This document shows, one piece after another, positions 1-8,720 of a stretch of DNA of 64,000 nt. The notes beneath the pieces were generated by a model. That model was not told where the DNA came from. It worked only from the letters and a program-made list of their open reading frames with translations, and ran no database searches. Numbering within the stretch: the first letter of the stretch is position 1; every line of letters starts with the position of its first letter. The stretch lies in NCBI GenBank assembly GCA_016875875.1, contig VGOP01000001.1:204501-268500 (forward strand), in the 5' to 3' direction. The DNA comes from Chloroflexota bacterium. Its GTDB lineage: Bacteria > Chloroflexota > Dehalococcoidia > GIF9 > UBA5629. The position numbers were made by a program, and so were the translations under genes.

Positions 1-1
1 G

Positions 2-256
2 AAGGGGCTGCTTTCTGCTTTCATAGCCTTTTTCCCCAGCATAACCATCGTAACCCTGTTCAGTATATATTTCGCCAGCGGTGTCGGTGCCACGGTTTCC
101 TATTTCAAGGGCATGCTGTTTTTGATACCAGCCTGGGTTCTTTATGCTGTCGCCATGATATTTATCCTGCCTCGGTGGGGGATTATACCTTCTGTTATCA
201 TCGGTGTATTCCTTTATGTGGCCGTTGCCTTGGTAACCATGCGGTTTGCCCATTAG
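2..256 (+). CDS. C-terminal end of a small integral membrane protein
   Basis: An open frame entering from the left edge ends at a TAG at 254-256 and gives 84 residues that are almost wholly hydrophobic. Three membrane segments are visible, roughly residues 4-23, 37-53 and 60-79, with an Arg-Trp-Gly turn before the last. The N-terminus lies outside the window. The pattern recalls GlpM/DUF3147-type four-helix membrane proteins, but that is only a resemblance and no function can be assigned. The DUF169 gene follows after 34 bases on the same strand, so the two may be cotranscribed. Confidence 0.6.
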   Translation, partial: KGLLSAFIAFFPSITIVTLFSIYFASGVGATVSYFKGMLFLIPAWVLYAVAMIFILPRWGIIPSVIIGVFLYVAVALVTMRFAH

Positions 257-290
257 TTGCTGTGGCAAAGTAGAACAGGAGAATCTAATT

Positions 291-1049
291 ATGGATACGG
301 GGCTTAAAGAAAAATTCAGTATGCTGTGGCAAAAGTACTTTAATGGTGCCGAATTTCCTATTACCTTCTATTATGCTGCTGAAGAAGGGCGTGCCGAGCT
401 GGTTAAGCCTACTTCGGGGCATAGGTGTGTAATCGGCGACCTGTCAAAGGTGAGGAAAGGAAGCTCTTTTTGCTACAATGCGGATTCAGTCGGTTGCTTT
501 GGTGGAAAAAGGTATATCGGATTTAGTCAAAAAATTATGCCTGACTTTGAATATTTCCTTTCCTGTGGAATTCAGGGCAAACTTGAAGGGGAACGCTATA
601 AGAAATCGCCGGAGCTTGTTAAGGAGGGGTTCAAATATGCACCTGCGTTTAAAGCCCCGGCTCGTTTCATAGTCTTCAAGAGGTGGGACAAGCTTGAAAG
701 TTCGGATAATCCGGAAGTTGTCACCTTCTTCGCCCAGCCAGACGTTGTGGCAGGTCTGTTTACGCTGGCGAATTTTGACGAAGCCGAGCCGAATGGGGTA
801 TTTGCCCCGTTCTGCGCCGGCTGTGGCTCGATTGTCCAGTATCCTTATCTCGAAGGGAAATCCAGGCGCCCCAGAGGCGTTATCGGCATGTTCGATGTCT
901 CGGCGCGGCCGTTTGCACCCAAAGAGGCGCTCACCTTTTCGGTGCCGATAAATAAGTTTACCCGGATGGTTGCTAATATGGAGGAGAGTTTTCTTATCAC
1001 CGGCTCGTGGAAGAAGGTGCAGAAGAGGATAGGTTCTGTTGCTCGGTGA
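291..1049 (+). CDS. DUF169 family protein
   Basis: The 252-residue product has the layout of the DUF169 (COG2043) family. It has an N-terminal helical part, a cysteine- and glycine-rich centre (SVGCFGG) and a C-terminal part with the family-like FCAGCGSIVQYPY and a GMFD.SARP..P motif. Members are soluble and of unknown biochemical role, often annotated as uncharacterised ArCR proteins, and their conserved cysteines suggest metal or cofactor binding. I chose the ATG at 291 over an upstream in-frame ATG at 246 because AGGAG lies just before it and the upstream start would overlap the preceding gene. An ABC transporter pair follows 31 bases later. The family assignment is fairly sure and the function unknown. 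Confidence 0.75.
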   Translation: MDTGLKEKFSMLWQKYFNGAEFPITFYYAAEEGRAELVKPTSGHRCVIGDLSKVRKGSSFCYNADSVGCFGGKRYIGFSQKIMPDFEYFLSCGIQGKLEGERYKKSPELVKEGFKYAPAFKAPARFIVFKRWDKLESSDNPEVVTFFAQPDVVAGLFTLANFDEAEPNGVFAPFCAGCGSIVQYPYLEGKSRRPRGVIGMFDVSARPFAPKEALTFSVPINKFTRMVANMEESFLITGSWKKVQKRIGSVAR

Positions 1050-1080
1050 GCAAAGGATTATTTCGTAATAGTATAGGCAT

Positions 1081-1764
1081 ATGTTAGAGGTTCGAAATCT
1101 AACCAAAATATACGGTCTTGGCGAGGTGGAGGTTAGGGCGTTGGATAGTGTGTCTTTCACTGTGGCGACTGGAGACATGGTCTGCATTATGGGCAAGAGC
1201 GGTTCAGGGAAATCCACATTGCTCAGGCAGTTAGGGCTGCTTGACAGGCCTACTTCAGGGCAAATAATTCTTGATAATGAAGCTGTAACCGAGCTGTCAG
1301 ATGACGCTAGAGCCACGCTGCGCCTCCAGCATTTGGGCTACGTTTTCCAGGAATATGCGCTGCTTGCGGAGCTGACCGCTCATGAAAATGTCTATTTACC
1401 TGGCATGATGCTCGGAGAAAAGGGAGTTGGCTTCAAGGAAAGGGCTAGAGAGCTGCTTGAGCTGGTTGGCTTGGGGCGCAGGATACGTCATTATCCTAAG
1501 GAATTGTCTGGTGGTGAACAGCAGAGGGTGGCCATTGCTCGTGCATTGATAAACAATCCCAGGATTATCTTTGCCGATGAGCCCTGTGCTAATCTGGACA
1601 CTATATCCAGTAAGAAGGTGATGGAAACATTGGTCAGTCTTAATCAGGAGATGAAGGTTACTGTTATTTTTGTTTCTCATGACCCCGACGATAAAAGATA
1701 TGCCCGAGGTTTAATCGTGCTCAGCGATGGCAAAATGGTGAAAAAAGGTAGTCCAATACAATGA
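1081..1764 (+). CDS. ABC transporter ATP-binding protein (MacB/LolD type)
   Basis: A 227-residue ABC ATPase with all the catalytic motifs. Walker A is GKSGSGKST near residue 39, a Q-loop glutamine sits in FQEYALL, the signature is [15 protein letters not shown], Walker B is IIFADEP, and the switch histidine is in VSHD. Length and sequence style fit the LolD/MacB/FtsE group, which powers mechanotransmission-type permeases that export lipoproteins, peptides or drugs rather than importers. Its stop overlaps the start of the permease gene by four bases (ATGA), the usual sign of translational coupling. The substrate cannot be told from sequence. Confidence 0.93.
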   Translation: MLEVRNLTKIYGLGEVEVRALDSVSFTVATGDMVCIMGKSGSGKSTLLRQLGLLDRPTSGQIILDNEAVTELSDDARATLRLQHLGYVFQEYALLAELTAHENVYLPGMMLGEKGVGFKERARELLELVGLGRRIRHYPKELSGGEQQRVAIARALINNPRIIFADEPCANLDTISSKKVMETLVSLNQEMKVTVIFVSHDPDDKRYARGLIVLSDGKMVKKGSPIQ

Positions 1765-2969
1765 CCAGGTCATTGAGAGTGGCGATATTCCTGGCCTTAA
1801 AGTCGATTGTTAAGGGGAATGTCGGCGTCATTATATTAACAATTTTCATGTTAATCCTGGTGACCATGAATCTTCTCTTTGTCCCGGGGCTGATCAGTGG
1901 GGCAACCGTGAGCATGAATGCTATACTGATAAAGACCTATTCGGGAGATATTATTATCGAGCCTGAGGGTGATGATAATGTCATAAGCCACGCTGATGAC
2001 CTTATAGCCAGCATTGAATCTGTAGACGGTGTTGTAGCTGCCAGTGCCAGGAATAACATAAATGCCTACATCACTTTTGAAGATGAGCGGGTCAGTTGCG
2101 TTGTCACCGGGATTGAGCCAGCGCGGGAAAAAGCGGTTTTTGAGGTCGCGGAGTGTTTGATTGAGGGCAGATATCTTGATTCTCGCGACCGTGGGCAAAT
2201 ACTCCTGGGCGTTCAGCTAGCCGGTGCCGACCTTGAGGATATTGAGTTGTATTCCAGTTCATTGCGTCATGTGCACGCTGGTGACAAAGTGGTGGTAACT
2301 TATAGCAACGGCCCTGAGAAACAGTATACGGCTAAAGGTATATTTGATACGGGATTTATTCAAACTGACATGCAGGCTTTTGTGACCGAGCTGGAATTCA
2401 ATTCAGTAATGCCGAATATGAATAACAAGGCCAGCAGCATACGAGTCAAGCTAGAAGATGGCGCTGACCCTGAGATAGTAATTGAACGAATAGCCAGTCT
2501 AAGAGATGGCCTTGATTTCCAGACATGGGATGAGACTGCTGGGCTTGTGGAGAGCATGACTGATAGCTTTACTCTGATAAATCAGATACTAAACGTAGTC
2601 AACTACCTGGTAGCTGGAATTACAGTCTTCATAGTCACCTATGTTGATGTAATCAACAGGCGGCGCCAGATAGGTATACAGCGTGCCATAGGCATTAAAT
2701 CTAATTCCATTACCATCTCCTATTTAATCCGGGCGCTGTTCTATGCGGTGGTCGGGTTAATTATTGGTATTCTGGCATTCAAGTACCTGATAATCCCCAT
2801 AGAAGCCCGGCATCCCTTTGAGTTTCCCTTTGGTCCCGCCTATCTCACCACCAGGACTGCTTACACCGCGCGCATGGCTTTCATTCTGCTGGTCGTGTCG
2901 CTCGCAGCTGCGTTTATACCAGTGTGGCGGGTAATGAGGATAAAAATTTTGGACGCTATCTGGGGATGA
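1761..2969 (+). CDS. FtsX/MacB-like ABC transporter permease
   Basis: A 402-residue permease of the FtsX-like family. One N-terminal membrane helix (about residues 18-42) is followed by a large extracytoplasmic domain of about 220 residues (MacB periplasmic core-like) and then three helices near residues 275-400. A cytoplasmic segment NRRRQIGIQRAIGIKSN after the second helix is the typical coupling region of this family, whose members commonly read RRREIG.LRA.G. Only one permease is present, so the transporter is presumably a homodimer with the ATPase encoded just upstream. No lipoprotein or adaptor gene adjoins, so the cargo is unknown. Confidence 0.9.
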   Translation: MTRSLRVAIFLALKSIVKGNVGVIILTIFMLILVTMNLLFVPGLISGATVSMNAILIKTYSGDIIIEPEGDDNVISHADDLIASIESVDGVVAASARNNINAYITFEDERVSCVVTGIEPAREKAVFEVAECLIEGRYLDSRDRGQILLGVQLAGADLEDIELYSSSLRHVHAGDKVVVTYSNGPEKQYTAKGIFDTGFIQTDMQAFVTELEFNSVMPNMNNKASSIRVKLEDGADPEIVIERIASLRDGLDFQTWDETAGLVESMTDSFTLINQILNVVNYLVAGITVFIVTYVDVINRRRQIGIQRAIGIKSNSITISYLIRALFYAVVGLIIGILAFKYLIIPIEARHPFEFPFGPAYLTTRTAYTARMAFILLVVSLAAAFIPVWRVMRIKILDAIWG

Positions 2970-3050
2970 ATTGAATGACATTCTCTGCATTTCAGTGAGG
3001 TAGTCGGGATGTTCGATATCTTAGCATGGCCACTTCCTCCCGGAAATGTA

Positions 3051-3079
3051 CTGACATTAGCATCGGATGCGTGTATAAT
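3051..3079 (+). promoter_or_regulatory. Sigma70-like promoter of the GAF-GGDEF gene
   Basis: CTGACA at 3051-3056 and a perfect TATAAT at 3074-3079 are separated by exactly 17 bases. This is one of the best sigma70 matches in the window and lies 42 bases before the ATG of the cyclase gene. It indicates that the cyclase is transcribed separately from the ABC genes upstream. Confidence 0.7.
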
Positions 3080-3120
3080 TCAATTAGGCCAATATTAGAA
3101 AGATGTTTGGTGAATAGCCA

Positions 3121-4134
3121 ATGGCAAGCAAAGGCACGGAGAAAGAGCTCAAAAGATTAACAGCGATCATAGAGCTACACCATAGTATCGGCGCTAATTT
3201 AGAGTTGGAGCAGATCTGTCGTATATCGGTAAGAGAGCTTGCAGATGCACTGGGTTGCGATGGGTGTGCCATCATGTTGATTGAGGGCGATGAGGTCAAA
3301 ATCATGGCAGAAAAAGGCTTTGCCCAAACGTTTGGAGAGATGACATTTAGCGTTGACATGCCGGCCATAAGACATATATTAAATACGAAAGAAGATATCT
3401 TTACTGGAGATGTCACCAATAGTCCTGCTGCGAGCTGTGTCCCTCATGGATGTGCTATGAATTCTCTGATTTGCGCTCCTATTATGGTAGATGACGAAGT
3501 GAAGGGAATTATTCATTTAGATTCCTCGGAGAAGAATGCTTTTGATAGAGCGGATTTGGAATTTGCCCAACTTTTAGCTAAAGAGATTTCTATAGCCATG
3601 GAGAGGTCCTTTCTGTATTCTGAGGTCCGCGATAGTTCAATAAGTGATGGGCTAACTGGTTGCTTTAATCGCAGGAAATTTGATGTGGACATCGCTGTTG
3701 AGATTGCCACCGCTAAAAGATATAAAAAGCCACTATCGTTCTTCATGGTAGATGTAGATTGGTTCAAGAAGTACAATGATTTTCACGGGCACCCGAAGGG
3801 TGATGCGGTGCTAAACAAATTGGTGAATGTGTTGACATGCCATGTACGATCATCCGACAAAATATACAGGTATGGTGGGGAGGAATTTGCAATTCTGCTT
3901 CCGGATACTAACAAGGAGGAGGCTTCATTAATTGCAATTAGGGTGCAGGAAGCAATCGGGCAAGAGCAATTTGAGGGAGAGAAGGAAAGTCAACCCGATG
4001 GAAAGGTAACAGTCAGTATTGGCGTTGCCACCTTTCCGGTAGATGCTGATAATAAAGACGGACTGATAACGGCTGCCGACTCGGCGCTTTACAAAGCGAA
4101 ACAGTCCGGTAGAAATCGGGTTTGCGCTTTTTAG
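3121..4134 (+). CDS. GAF-domain diguanylate cyclase
   Basis: The 337-residue protein joins an N-terminal GAF sensor domain (about residues 10-160) to a C-terminal GGDEF domain (about 175-337). The active-site motif reads GGEEF, an accepted catalytic variant. Five residues upstream is RSSD, which fits the RxxD inhibitory c-di-GMP site, so an active, product-inhibited diguanylate cyclase making c-di-GMP from two GTP is likely. There is no membrane segment, so the enzyme should be cytosolic and sense a small ligand or redox state through GAF. The gene stands alone behind its own promoter. Confidence 0.92.
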   Translation: MASKGTEKELKRLTAIIELHHSIGANLELEQICRISVRELADALGCDGCAIMLIEGDEVKIMAEKGFAQTFGEMTFSVDMPAIRHILNTKEDIFTGDVTNSPAASCVPHGCAMNSLICAPIMVDDEVKGIIHLDSSEKNAFDRADLEFAQLLAKEISIAMERSFLYSEVRDSSISDGLTGCFNRRKFDVDIAVEIATAKRYKKPLSFFMVDVDWFKKYNDFHGHPKGDAVLNKLVNVLTCHVRSSDKIYRYGGEEFAILLPDTNKEEASLIAIRVQEAIGQEQFEGEKESQPDGKVTVSIGVATFPVDADNKDGLITAADSALYKAKQSGRNRVCAF

Positions 4135-4267
4135 TGACCAGTAATGATAATTAGAATTATGTACGCAATCTGGGGATAAACTCTTAGCCGTTTCGTTATT
4201 GCAGAAGCGTTGCAGGATATAAGGGATTAGGGCTTCAAATATTCGAGCACACAAAATAGCGATTTGT

Positions 4268-4339
4268 TACCGCCTACCTCAGCGGTAAAGTGGGCAGCTG
4301 TTAACTGCTTGGCCGTAGGTTCGAATACTACCTCGGGAG
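4268..4339 (+). pseudogene. Decayed tRNA-Asn (anticodon GTT)
   Basis: The segment aligns over its full length with tRNA-Asn. The anticodon stem 4293-4297/4305-4309 encloses the loop CTGTTAA with GTT at 4300-4302. The T-loop TTCGAAT is at 4320-4326, with four of five T-stem pairs. The D-stem keeps only two of four pairs and the acceptor stem about four of seven, so it should not fold into a working tRNA. The preserved 3' half with an eroded 5' half is what an old integration site at a tRNA gene would leave. It sits at the left edge of an AT-rich patch of unrecognised genes. Confidence 0.6.
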
Positions 4340-4403
4340 CTACCTACCATTAGAATCTTAGTCTAGACCCTCCAATAAGCCTCAACACCATTACTCTTGC
4401 TGG

Positions 4404-4412
4404 TGATATAAT
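4404..4412 (+). promoter_or_regulatory. Extended -10 promoter of the small winged-helix-like gene
   Basis: TGA followed directly by TATAAT (4407-4412) forms an extended -10 element. No good -35 hexamer is at 16-18 bases, which extended -10 promoters can tolerate. Transcription would start about ten bases before the ATG at 4429. Confidence 0.45.
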
Positions 4413-4428
4413 ATACGCAGGGGTAGTT

Positions 4429-4737
4429 ATGATAAGTGAGCTAAAAGCAGCACTCGACATAGTAGATAGCATACTTCAGAAAGCGAAGGCGAGTGCCGTC
4501 GAGAGGAACCGAGACAGAGTCCTAGTTGCGATTTACAGGCTTGGCGACAATGGCCATAAGTCAGTAACCCCAGAGCAATTAGAGACCCAAGGAGGGTTCT
4601 CGAAATCGCAGGTGCTGAAGGCCATTGAAGAGGCTGAGGAAAAGGACTGGATAATTGACGTATCCAGTTTCAGTGGGACGGCTTGGTTGCTTAAGCCAAA
4701 AGCCATCTACCACATTGAGGGACTACTGAAGCGCTAG
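4429..4737 (+). CDS. Small hypothetical protein, probably winged-helix
   Basis: A 102-residue protein with no name I can assign. The middle reads like a winged helix-turn-helix: a helix (LVAIYRLGDNG), then VTPEQLETQGGFSKSQVLKAIEEAEEKDWI, which resembles the recognition-helix region of MarR/TrmB-like domains, then a short strand pair. This could be a DNA-binding regulator or an adaptor. It is preceded by an extended -10 promoter and the ribosome-binding-like AGGGGT. It is the first of three genes in a patch without recognisable homologues between a tRNA remnant and a transposase remnant, which suggests acquisition by transfer. Confidence 0.6.
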   Translation: MISELKAALDIVDSILQKAKASAVERNRDRVLVAIYRLGDNGHKSVTPEQLETQGGFSKSQVLKAIEEAEEKDWIIDVSSFSGTAWLLKPKAIYHIEGLLKR

Positions 4738-4787
4738 AATAAACTGCAGGTTCGAACCACACCGAGTCCTTCATTAAATAATTTGCG

Positions 4788-5672
4788 ATGAACCAAAACA
4801 AGAATCAGAATAAAGAGCATCCAATTCGCCCTGATAAATGTATCAACAAGATTAGGGCTTCATGGCATCAAGTCAATTTGCCTCCAGAACCAAATGATTT
4901 GTTTAAGATGCTATCCTCTGCTTTTGGATGCTTTGCAGTCGCATTATTTCTGCTTGCACTATTCACTGCAGAACCCTCAAATAATAGCCTCTTGTTATGG
5001 CTGTCAGGTTTTTCCTTACTCCTCTCAATTTTCCTTTTTGTAGCTGTGTTCATAAGTAGACACCACCAAAAGTTTTATATATTTACCAAATTATTGGATA
5101 AGTACTTTGTAGCCTTCTGGATTTTTATGTTCATTCCTGTAGCTGCCCTAGGCAAAATAATAGATATACTTAATAATATGTCTAAAACTCCGGCACTTGG
5201 GCCATACCTACCTGTAATTAATGCAATCTTGATAATCTGTGGCATATTTTTCGTGGTGTATTTTGTAGCGGGAATATGGTTATCTTTCCGATTGCCAAGG
5301 GACCAAGTAACTAAAAGACCGATACCACGCTCACTCGAAATAGCATTTCTAGTATCAATTGTCATATGGGGAGTTATGATTATAAGCAATAAGTGGCCTA
5401 CCCAATTTCCAACAGCGCCATATGGATATATAATTTTGCTGATTCCCGTCCTAACATCGCTATCCATATATATGAAAAAGACTAGTAGAAAGCGGACAAC
5501 AGCAACTTTGGCTCTAGCATTCGTAGTACTCACCATCATATCGGTGGTTATAATTTGGTTATTACATGCAAATCCTGGTTGGCTCTGGTTCTGTTTTGGT
5601 TTACTCACAATTGCAATTGTCTTAATGGGGATTCGTATGAAAAGACTAGAAACCATGAATAAAACTACGTAA
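4788..5672 (+). CDS. Hypothetical polytopic membrane protein
   Basis: The 294-residue product has a charged N-terminal tail of about 40 residues (Asn/Gln/Lys rich, MNQNKNQNKEHP) followed by about eight hydrophobic segments up to residue 285. I recognise no transporter or enzyme signature. Base composition is clearly more AT-rich than in the flanking housekeeping genes, and many codons end in A or T. The gene lies between two other unrecognised genes in a likely acquired patch. A long antisense reading frame covers it, but the plus-strand frame has the credible start and membrane-protein pattern. Confidence 0.6.
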   Translation: MNQNKNQNKEHPIRPDKCINKIRASWHQVNLPPEPNDLFKMLSSAFGCFAVALFLLALFTAEPSNNSLLLWLSGFSLLLSIFLFVAVFISRHHQKFYIFTKLLDKYFVAFWIFMFIPVAALGKIIDILNNMSKTPALGPYLPVINAILIICGIFFVVYFVAGIWLSFRLPRDQVTKRPIPRSLEIAFLVSIVIWGVMIISNKWPTQFPTAPYGYIILLIPVLTSLSIYMKKTSRKRTTATLALAFVVLTIISVVIIWLLHANPGWLWFCFGLLTIAIVLMGIRMKRLETMNKTT

Positions 5673-5760
5673 ATAGAGACTTTTTAATTCGTTCTTATTA
5701 ACTAATAGTAATACAGGTTCGGGCCATCAGAAGCCTACTAAGTAGCTGAGCCTCGTATAA

Positions 5761-6654
5761 ATGAAGAGTAGACATATCACTAGATTTGGCTCACCTTTAT
5801 CTCGTACTGGGGCACTCTACTGTGTGTCCGACCAACAAGGCCTAATTCAAATGGACATAGACATGAAACTTACACAGCTACATGCAAAAGGCGTGCTTAT
5901 TACTTCAGATGTCAAATCTCAAGTTAAAATTGACGTAAAACAGAAAAGTACAGAATACCATGATAAAGTAAACCAGTTAGGTATCCCAGACAAACTTAAA
6001 GATTTTTTCTTAATAAAAAGGAAAAGGGATGCTGAACATTGTTCCCGAGACATTGTAGTGTCAGAATATGATTTGTTCTTATTAATACATAATTGCTCTC
6101 AGGTTCACTTTACACACCGTTCCAAGTTTAGACAACATATTCCTGCTCATTTAAGAGTATCACAGACTGATAGAGAGCAAATGAAATTAGGAAGTCCAAA
6201 GAAATTTCTGACAAAGACTAGGTCGGGTCTGTTGGAACGGAGATATATCCATGTACACTTATTTGAATGCGGCTCAGATTGGCATTGCTTTTATTTCAGC
6301 CATCAAGACATTGAACCATCAGGTGCCAACCACTGGAGATACGGTTGCCATTTACACTATGTAAGCCATCTATGGCCAAAATTAAGGAAGAAGTGGGTCT
6401 GGAATCAGTTCAATAAACGCTTCACAGAAATATCCGGCAGCCTCCATATAAGATTTGAGCCTTTTGAGTTTCCCCACCCAGACGAAGCTAAAGAAAGTAA
6501 CCTAATTAATGGAAGTACGCTACCGCCATGGGCGGTTGCCTTTGACCCTAATCTAGCTTGCGGGTGCGGTGCAATTGCATTACCTGTAGCCCAAGTAGCA
6601 ACTAGAGGATTGTGGGTAATTAAAGTATCCCCACCGTACAAATCAAATCAATAA
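5761..6654 (+). CDS. Hypothetical protein with a His/Trp-rich core
   Basis: A 297-residue soluble protein of unknown function. Its most striking part is about residues 160-225, rich in His, Trp, Tyr and Cys, where YIHVHLFECGSDWHCFYFSH is followed by NHWRYGCHLHYVSHLWP. Such clustered His/Cys residues could bind metal, but I know no family that proves it. The first 60 residues look less ordered and the true start may be an internal ATG near 5851 or 5863. The gene is AT-rich like its upstream neighbours, and a perfect 9-bp hairpin begins five bases after its stop. It is best treated as accessory-region cargo. Confidence 0.55.
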   Translation: MKSRHITRFGSPLSRTGALYCVSDQQGLIQMDIDMKLTQLHAKGVLITSDVKSQVKIDVKQKSTEYHDKVNQLGIPDKLKDFFLIKRKRDAEHCSRDIVVSEYDLFLLIHNCSQVHFTHRSKFRQHIPAHLRVSQTDREQMKLGSPKKFLTKTRSGLLERRYIHVHLFECGSDWHCFYFSHQDIEPSGANHWRYGCHLHYVSHLWPKLRKKWVWNQFNKRFTEISGSLHIRFEPFEFPHPDEAKESNLINGSTLPPWAVAFDPNLACGCGAIALPVAQVATRGLWVIKVSPPYKSNQ

Positions 6655-7057
6655 GATAGCCGCGGCATTTCTTGCCGCGGCACCCTATAGACCTTCTGGT
6701 AGATAATCTTGTGCCAACCTGCTTAACAATAGCCTGAGGGATGAGGTCAGCCATCAACAGCTGAGCCAATGTTCGAGAATCAATAGCATCGGTCTTTACT
6801 TTGGCTGAGGCGATAGCTTTCACCTTGAGCGGATGAGCAAGAATTATCTCTTCCACAAGGTCTTTGGCTAGCTCATATGTCTTGGACCAATTCCAACATG
6901 ACTCTATTACCATCTTGGTGTCAGCCTTATCCCCTATGAATTCTCTAAATTCCTCCTCGATATGAGCCAACCTCTTTGCCTTCACCTCTCCGGTTTCTGT
7001 GTTAATTAGAGTTGCGTGATCGTATTGCTTGTGACAGTCTAAACCTATATACTTCAT
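6620..7057 (-). pseudogene. IS110-family transposase, N-terminal remnant
   Basis: The start at 7057 has a strong AAGGAGGTGC site, and the first ~109 residues match the RuvC-like DEDD domain of IS110 transposases: the aspartate in YIGLD, the glutamate in VIES, and the TDAIDSRTLAQLL block with paired aspartates. At about 6730 the family sequence stops, where the normal chain would continue into a coiled region, and 36 unrelated residues lead to a stop. The C-terminal Tnp20 half with the catalytic serine is absent, so the protein cannot transpose. IS110 elements usually lack long terminal inverted repeats, so the ends cannot be placed. It marks the right part of the accessory patch. Confidence 0.8.
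6659..6681. terminator. GC-rich hairpin after the accessory gene
   Basis: A perfect 9-bp inverted repeat (GCCGCGGCA at 6659-6667 and TGCCGCGGC at 6673-6681) with a 5-base loop starts five bases after the stop of the upstream gene. No T-run follows on either strand, so it may be a weak terminator or a structured end left by the neighbouring insertion sequence. Confidence 0.45.
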
Positions 7058-7156
7058 TTGGCACCTCCTTGTGATGTATTTGGGTTTTCCCAAGCCTAAA
7101 CTTTACACCATAGACTGGGGAGGTGCATTATTCTTTCATGTTACCTGAATTGTTAC

Positions 7157-8677
7157 CTAGTTCGAGCTTCTGTGGCGGTATTGGAGGGCTTCGGCGAGGT
7201 GGTTGGCTTTGATGATTTCGGCTCTATCCAGGTCGGCTATTGTCCGAGCCAGCTTGAGGACGCGGTGAAAGGCACGGGCGGTGAGGTGGAGCTGTTTCAT
7301 GGCTGTCCGTAGCAGGCTCTGGGCTGGGGGGTCTACACGGCAGGATTCCTTGACTTCTATGGGTGTCATCTCGGTATTGCACATAAGCTTTGTGCCTTCA
7401 AAACGTTTCTGCTGAATCTGCCTGGCGGCTTCAACTCTAGCTCGAACCTTCCCTGAACTTTCGCCTAAGGTTTCATCGGTAAGCTTTTCGTATTCAACTC
7501 GTGGAACTTCTATGAAGATGTCGATGCGGTCGAGAAGCGGCCCGCTTATTCTTTTCTGATAGCGGGATATCTCGCTCGAGGAGCATTTGCATTCTTTAAC
7601 CGGGTCTCCATAATAGCCGCAGGGACAGGGGTTCATGGCGGCTACGAGCATGAAGTTTGCCGGAAAGGTGACACTGCCTTGAGCACGGCTGATGGTGACG
7701 ACCTTGTCCTCTACAGGCTGGCGCAATGATTCCAGAGACATGTGGCTGAATTCAGGGAACTCATCGAGAAAGAGGACACCGCGGTGGCTTAAGCTTATCT
7801 CACCGGGTCTGGGCCAATGCCCGCCGCCAACCAGTCCGGCATGGGAGATTGTGTAATGGGGTGAACGGAAGGGACGTTGGTTTATAAGTGGTGTATCGCT
7901 TGAGAGAAGCCCGCTGACGCTATAGATTTTAGTCACCTCCAGAGCTTCGGCTAAGGTCATCATCGGCATTATAGAAGGCAGGGCGCGGGCGAGCATGGTC
8001 TTGCCACTGCCCGGCGGCCCGGACATGAGGATATTATGACCACCAGTTGCAGCTACTTCTATGGCACGTTTGGCATGTTCCTGGCCTTTTATATGGGCTA
8101 AGTCAACATGGGAAAAGTCGGTGGTGATGTCTCTCCAGTCTTTATCCGGTTGATATTGGGGGATTGATATCTCACCTCGAAGATGGCTGACCAGTTGGGC
8201 TAGCGATGTAGATGGGATGACCTTAATGCCGTCCAGCATGGAGGCTTCATTGGCATCATCAGCAGGAACAAAGACATCTGACAAGCCTTTATCCCGGGCT
8301 ATAGCTACCATGGGCAGGATGCCGTGGGTGTGGCGTAAGCTGCCATCTAAAGAAAGCTCACCGAGGAAAAGCGTTTTTGTTACCTCGGCATATACTTGTT
8401 CTGAGCTGAGCAGTATGCCGATAGCGATAGGCAAATCGTAGGCAGGGCCGGCTTTCTTAAGGTCAGCCGGTGCCAGGTTCACCGTAATTCGCCTGGTTGG
8501 GAAAATGCAGCCGGAGTTGCGGATAGCAGCACGGACTCGTTCTCTGGCTTCCTGTACGGCGGTATCCGGCAGGCCAACGACGGTAAAAGAGGGAAGCCCT
8601 GGAGAGATATCAACCTCTACTTCGACAATAGCTCCTTCCAGCCCGACTACGGCGCAGCTCATTACCTTAGCCAGCAT
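7157..8677 (-). CDS. comM: YifB/ComM-family Mg-chelatase-like AAA+ ATPase
   Basis: A 506-residue protein with the full ComM architecture. It has an N-terminal ChlI-like domain of Lon-protease fold (VEVDISPGLPSFTVVGLPDTAVQEARERV), an AAA+ core with Walker A GPPGSGKTM and Walker B LFLDEFPEF, the zinc-like cysteine group CPCGYYGDPVKECKC, and a C-terminal helical Mg_chelatase_C domain. ComM is a hexameric helicase that aids branch migration during natural transformation and recombination. The ATG at 8677 is preferred over a TTG six bases upstream because it sits seven bases after AGGAG. The CinA-Nudix gene lies just upstream on the same strand. Confidence 0.95.
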   Translation of the reverse strand: MLAKVMSCAVVGLEGAIVEVEVDISPGLPSFTVVGLPDTAVQEARERVRAAIRNSGCIFPTRRITVNLAPADLKKAGPAYDLPIAIGILLSSEQVYAEVTKTLFLGELSLDGSLRHTHGILPMVAIARDKGLSDVFVPADDANEASMLDGIKVIPSTSLAQLVSHLRGEISIPQYQPDKDWRDITTDFSHVDLAHIKGQEHAKRAIEVAATGGHNILMSGPPGSGKTMLARALPSIMPMMTLAEALEVTKIYSVSGLLSSDTPLINQRPFRSPHYTISHAGLVGGGHWPRPGEISLSHRGVLFLDEFPEFSHMSLESLRQPVEDKVVTISRAQGSVTFPANFMLVAAMNPCPCGYYGDPVKECKCSSSEISRYQKRISGPLLDRIDIFIEVPRVEYEKLTDETLGESSGKVRARVEAARQIQQKRFEGTKLMCNTEMTPIEVKESCRVDPPAQSLLRTAMKQLHLTARAFHRVLKLARTIADLDRAEIIKANHLAEALQYRHRSSN

Positions 8678-8720
8678 ATTCAACTCCTGAGATAGTTAAG
8701 GGGTGAAGGGCATATACATG

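Noticed and set aside
486-1316. Long minus-strand open frame across the DUF169 and ABC genes
   Set aside because: Antisense shadow of clearly coding plus-strand genes.
4743-4770. GGTTCGAA and a later GGTTCGGG (near 5715) that look like tRNA T-loops between the accessory genes
   Set aside because: No paired T-stem or anticodon arm around them, so they are not supported as tRNA pieces or attachment cores.
5075-5656. 193-codon antisense frame in the membrane-protein gene
   Set aside because: Composition follows from the AT-rich plus-strand frame. No start signal.
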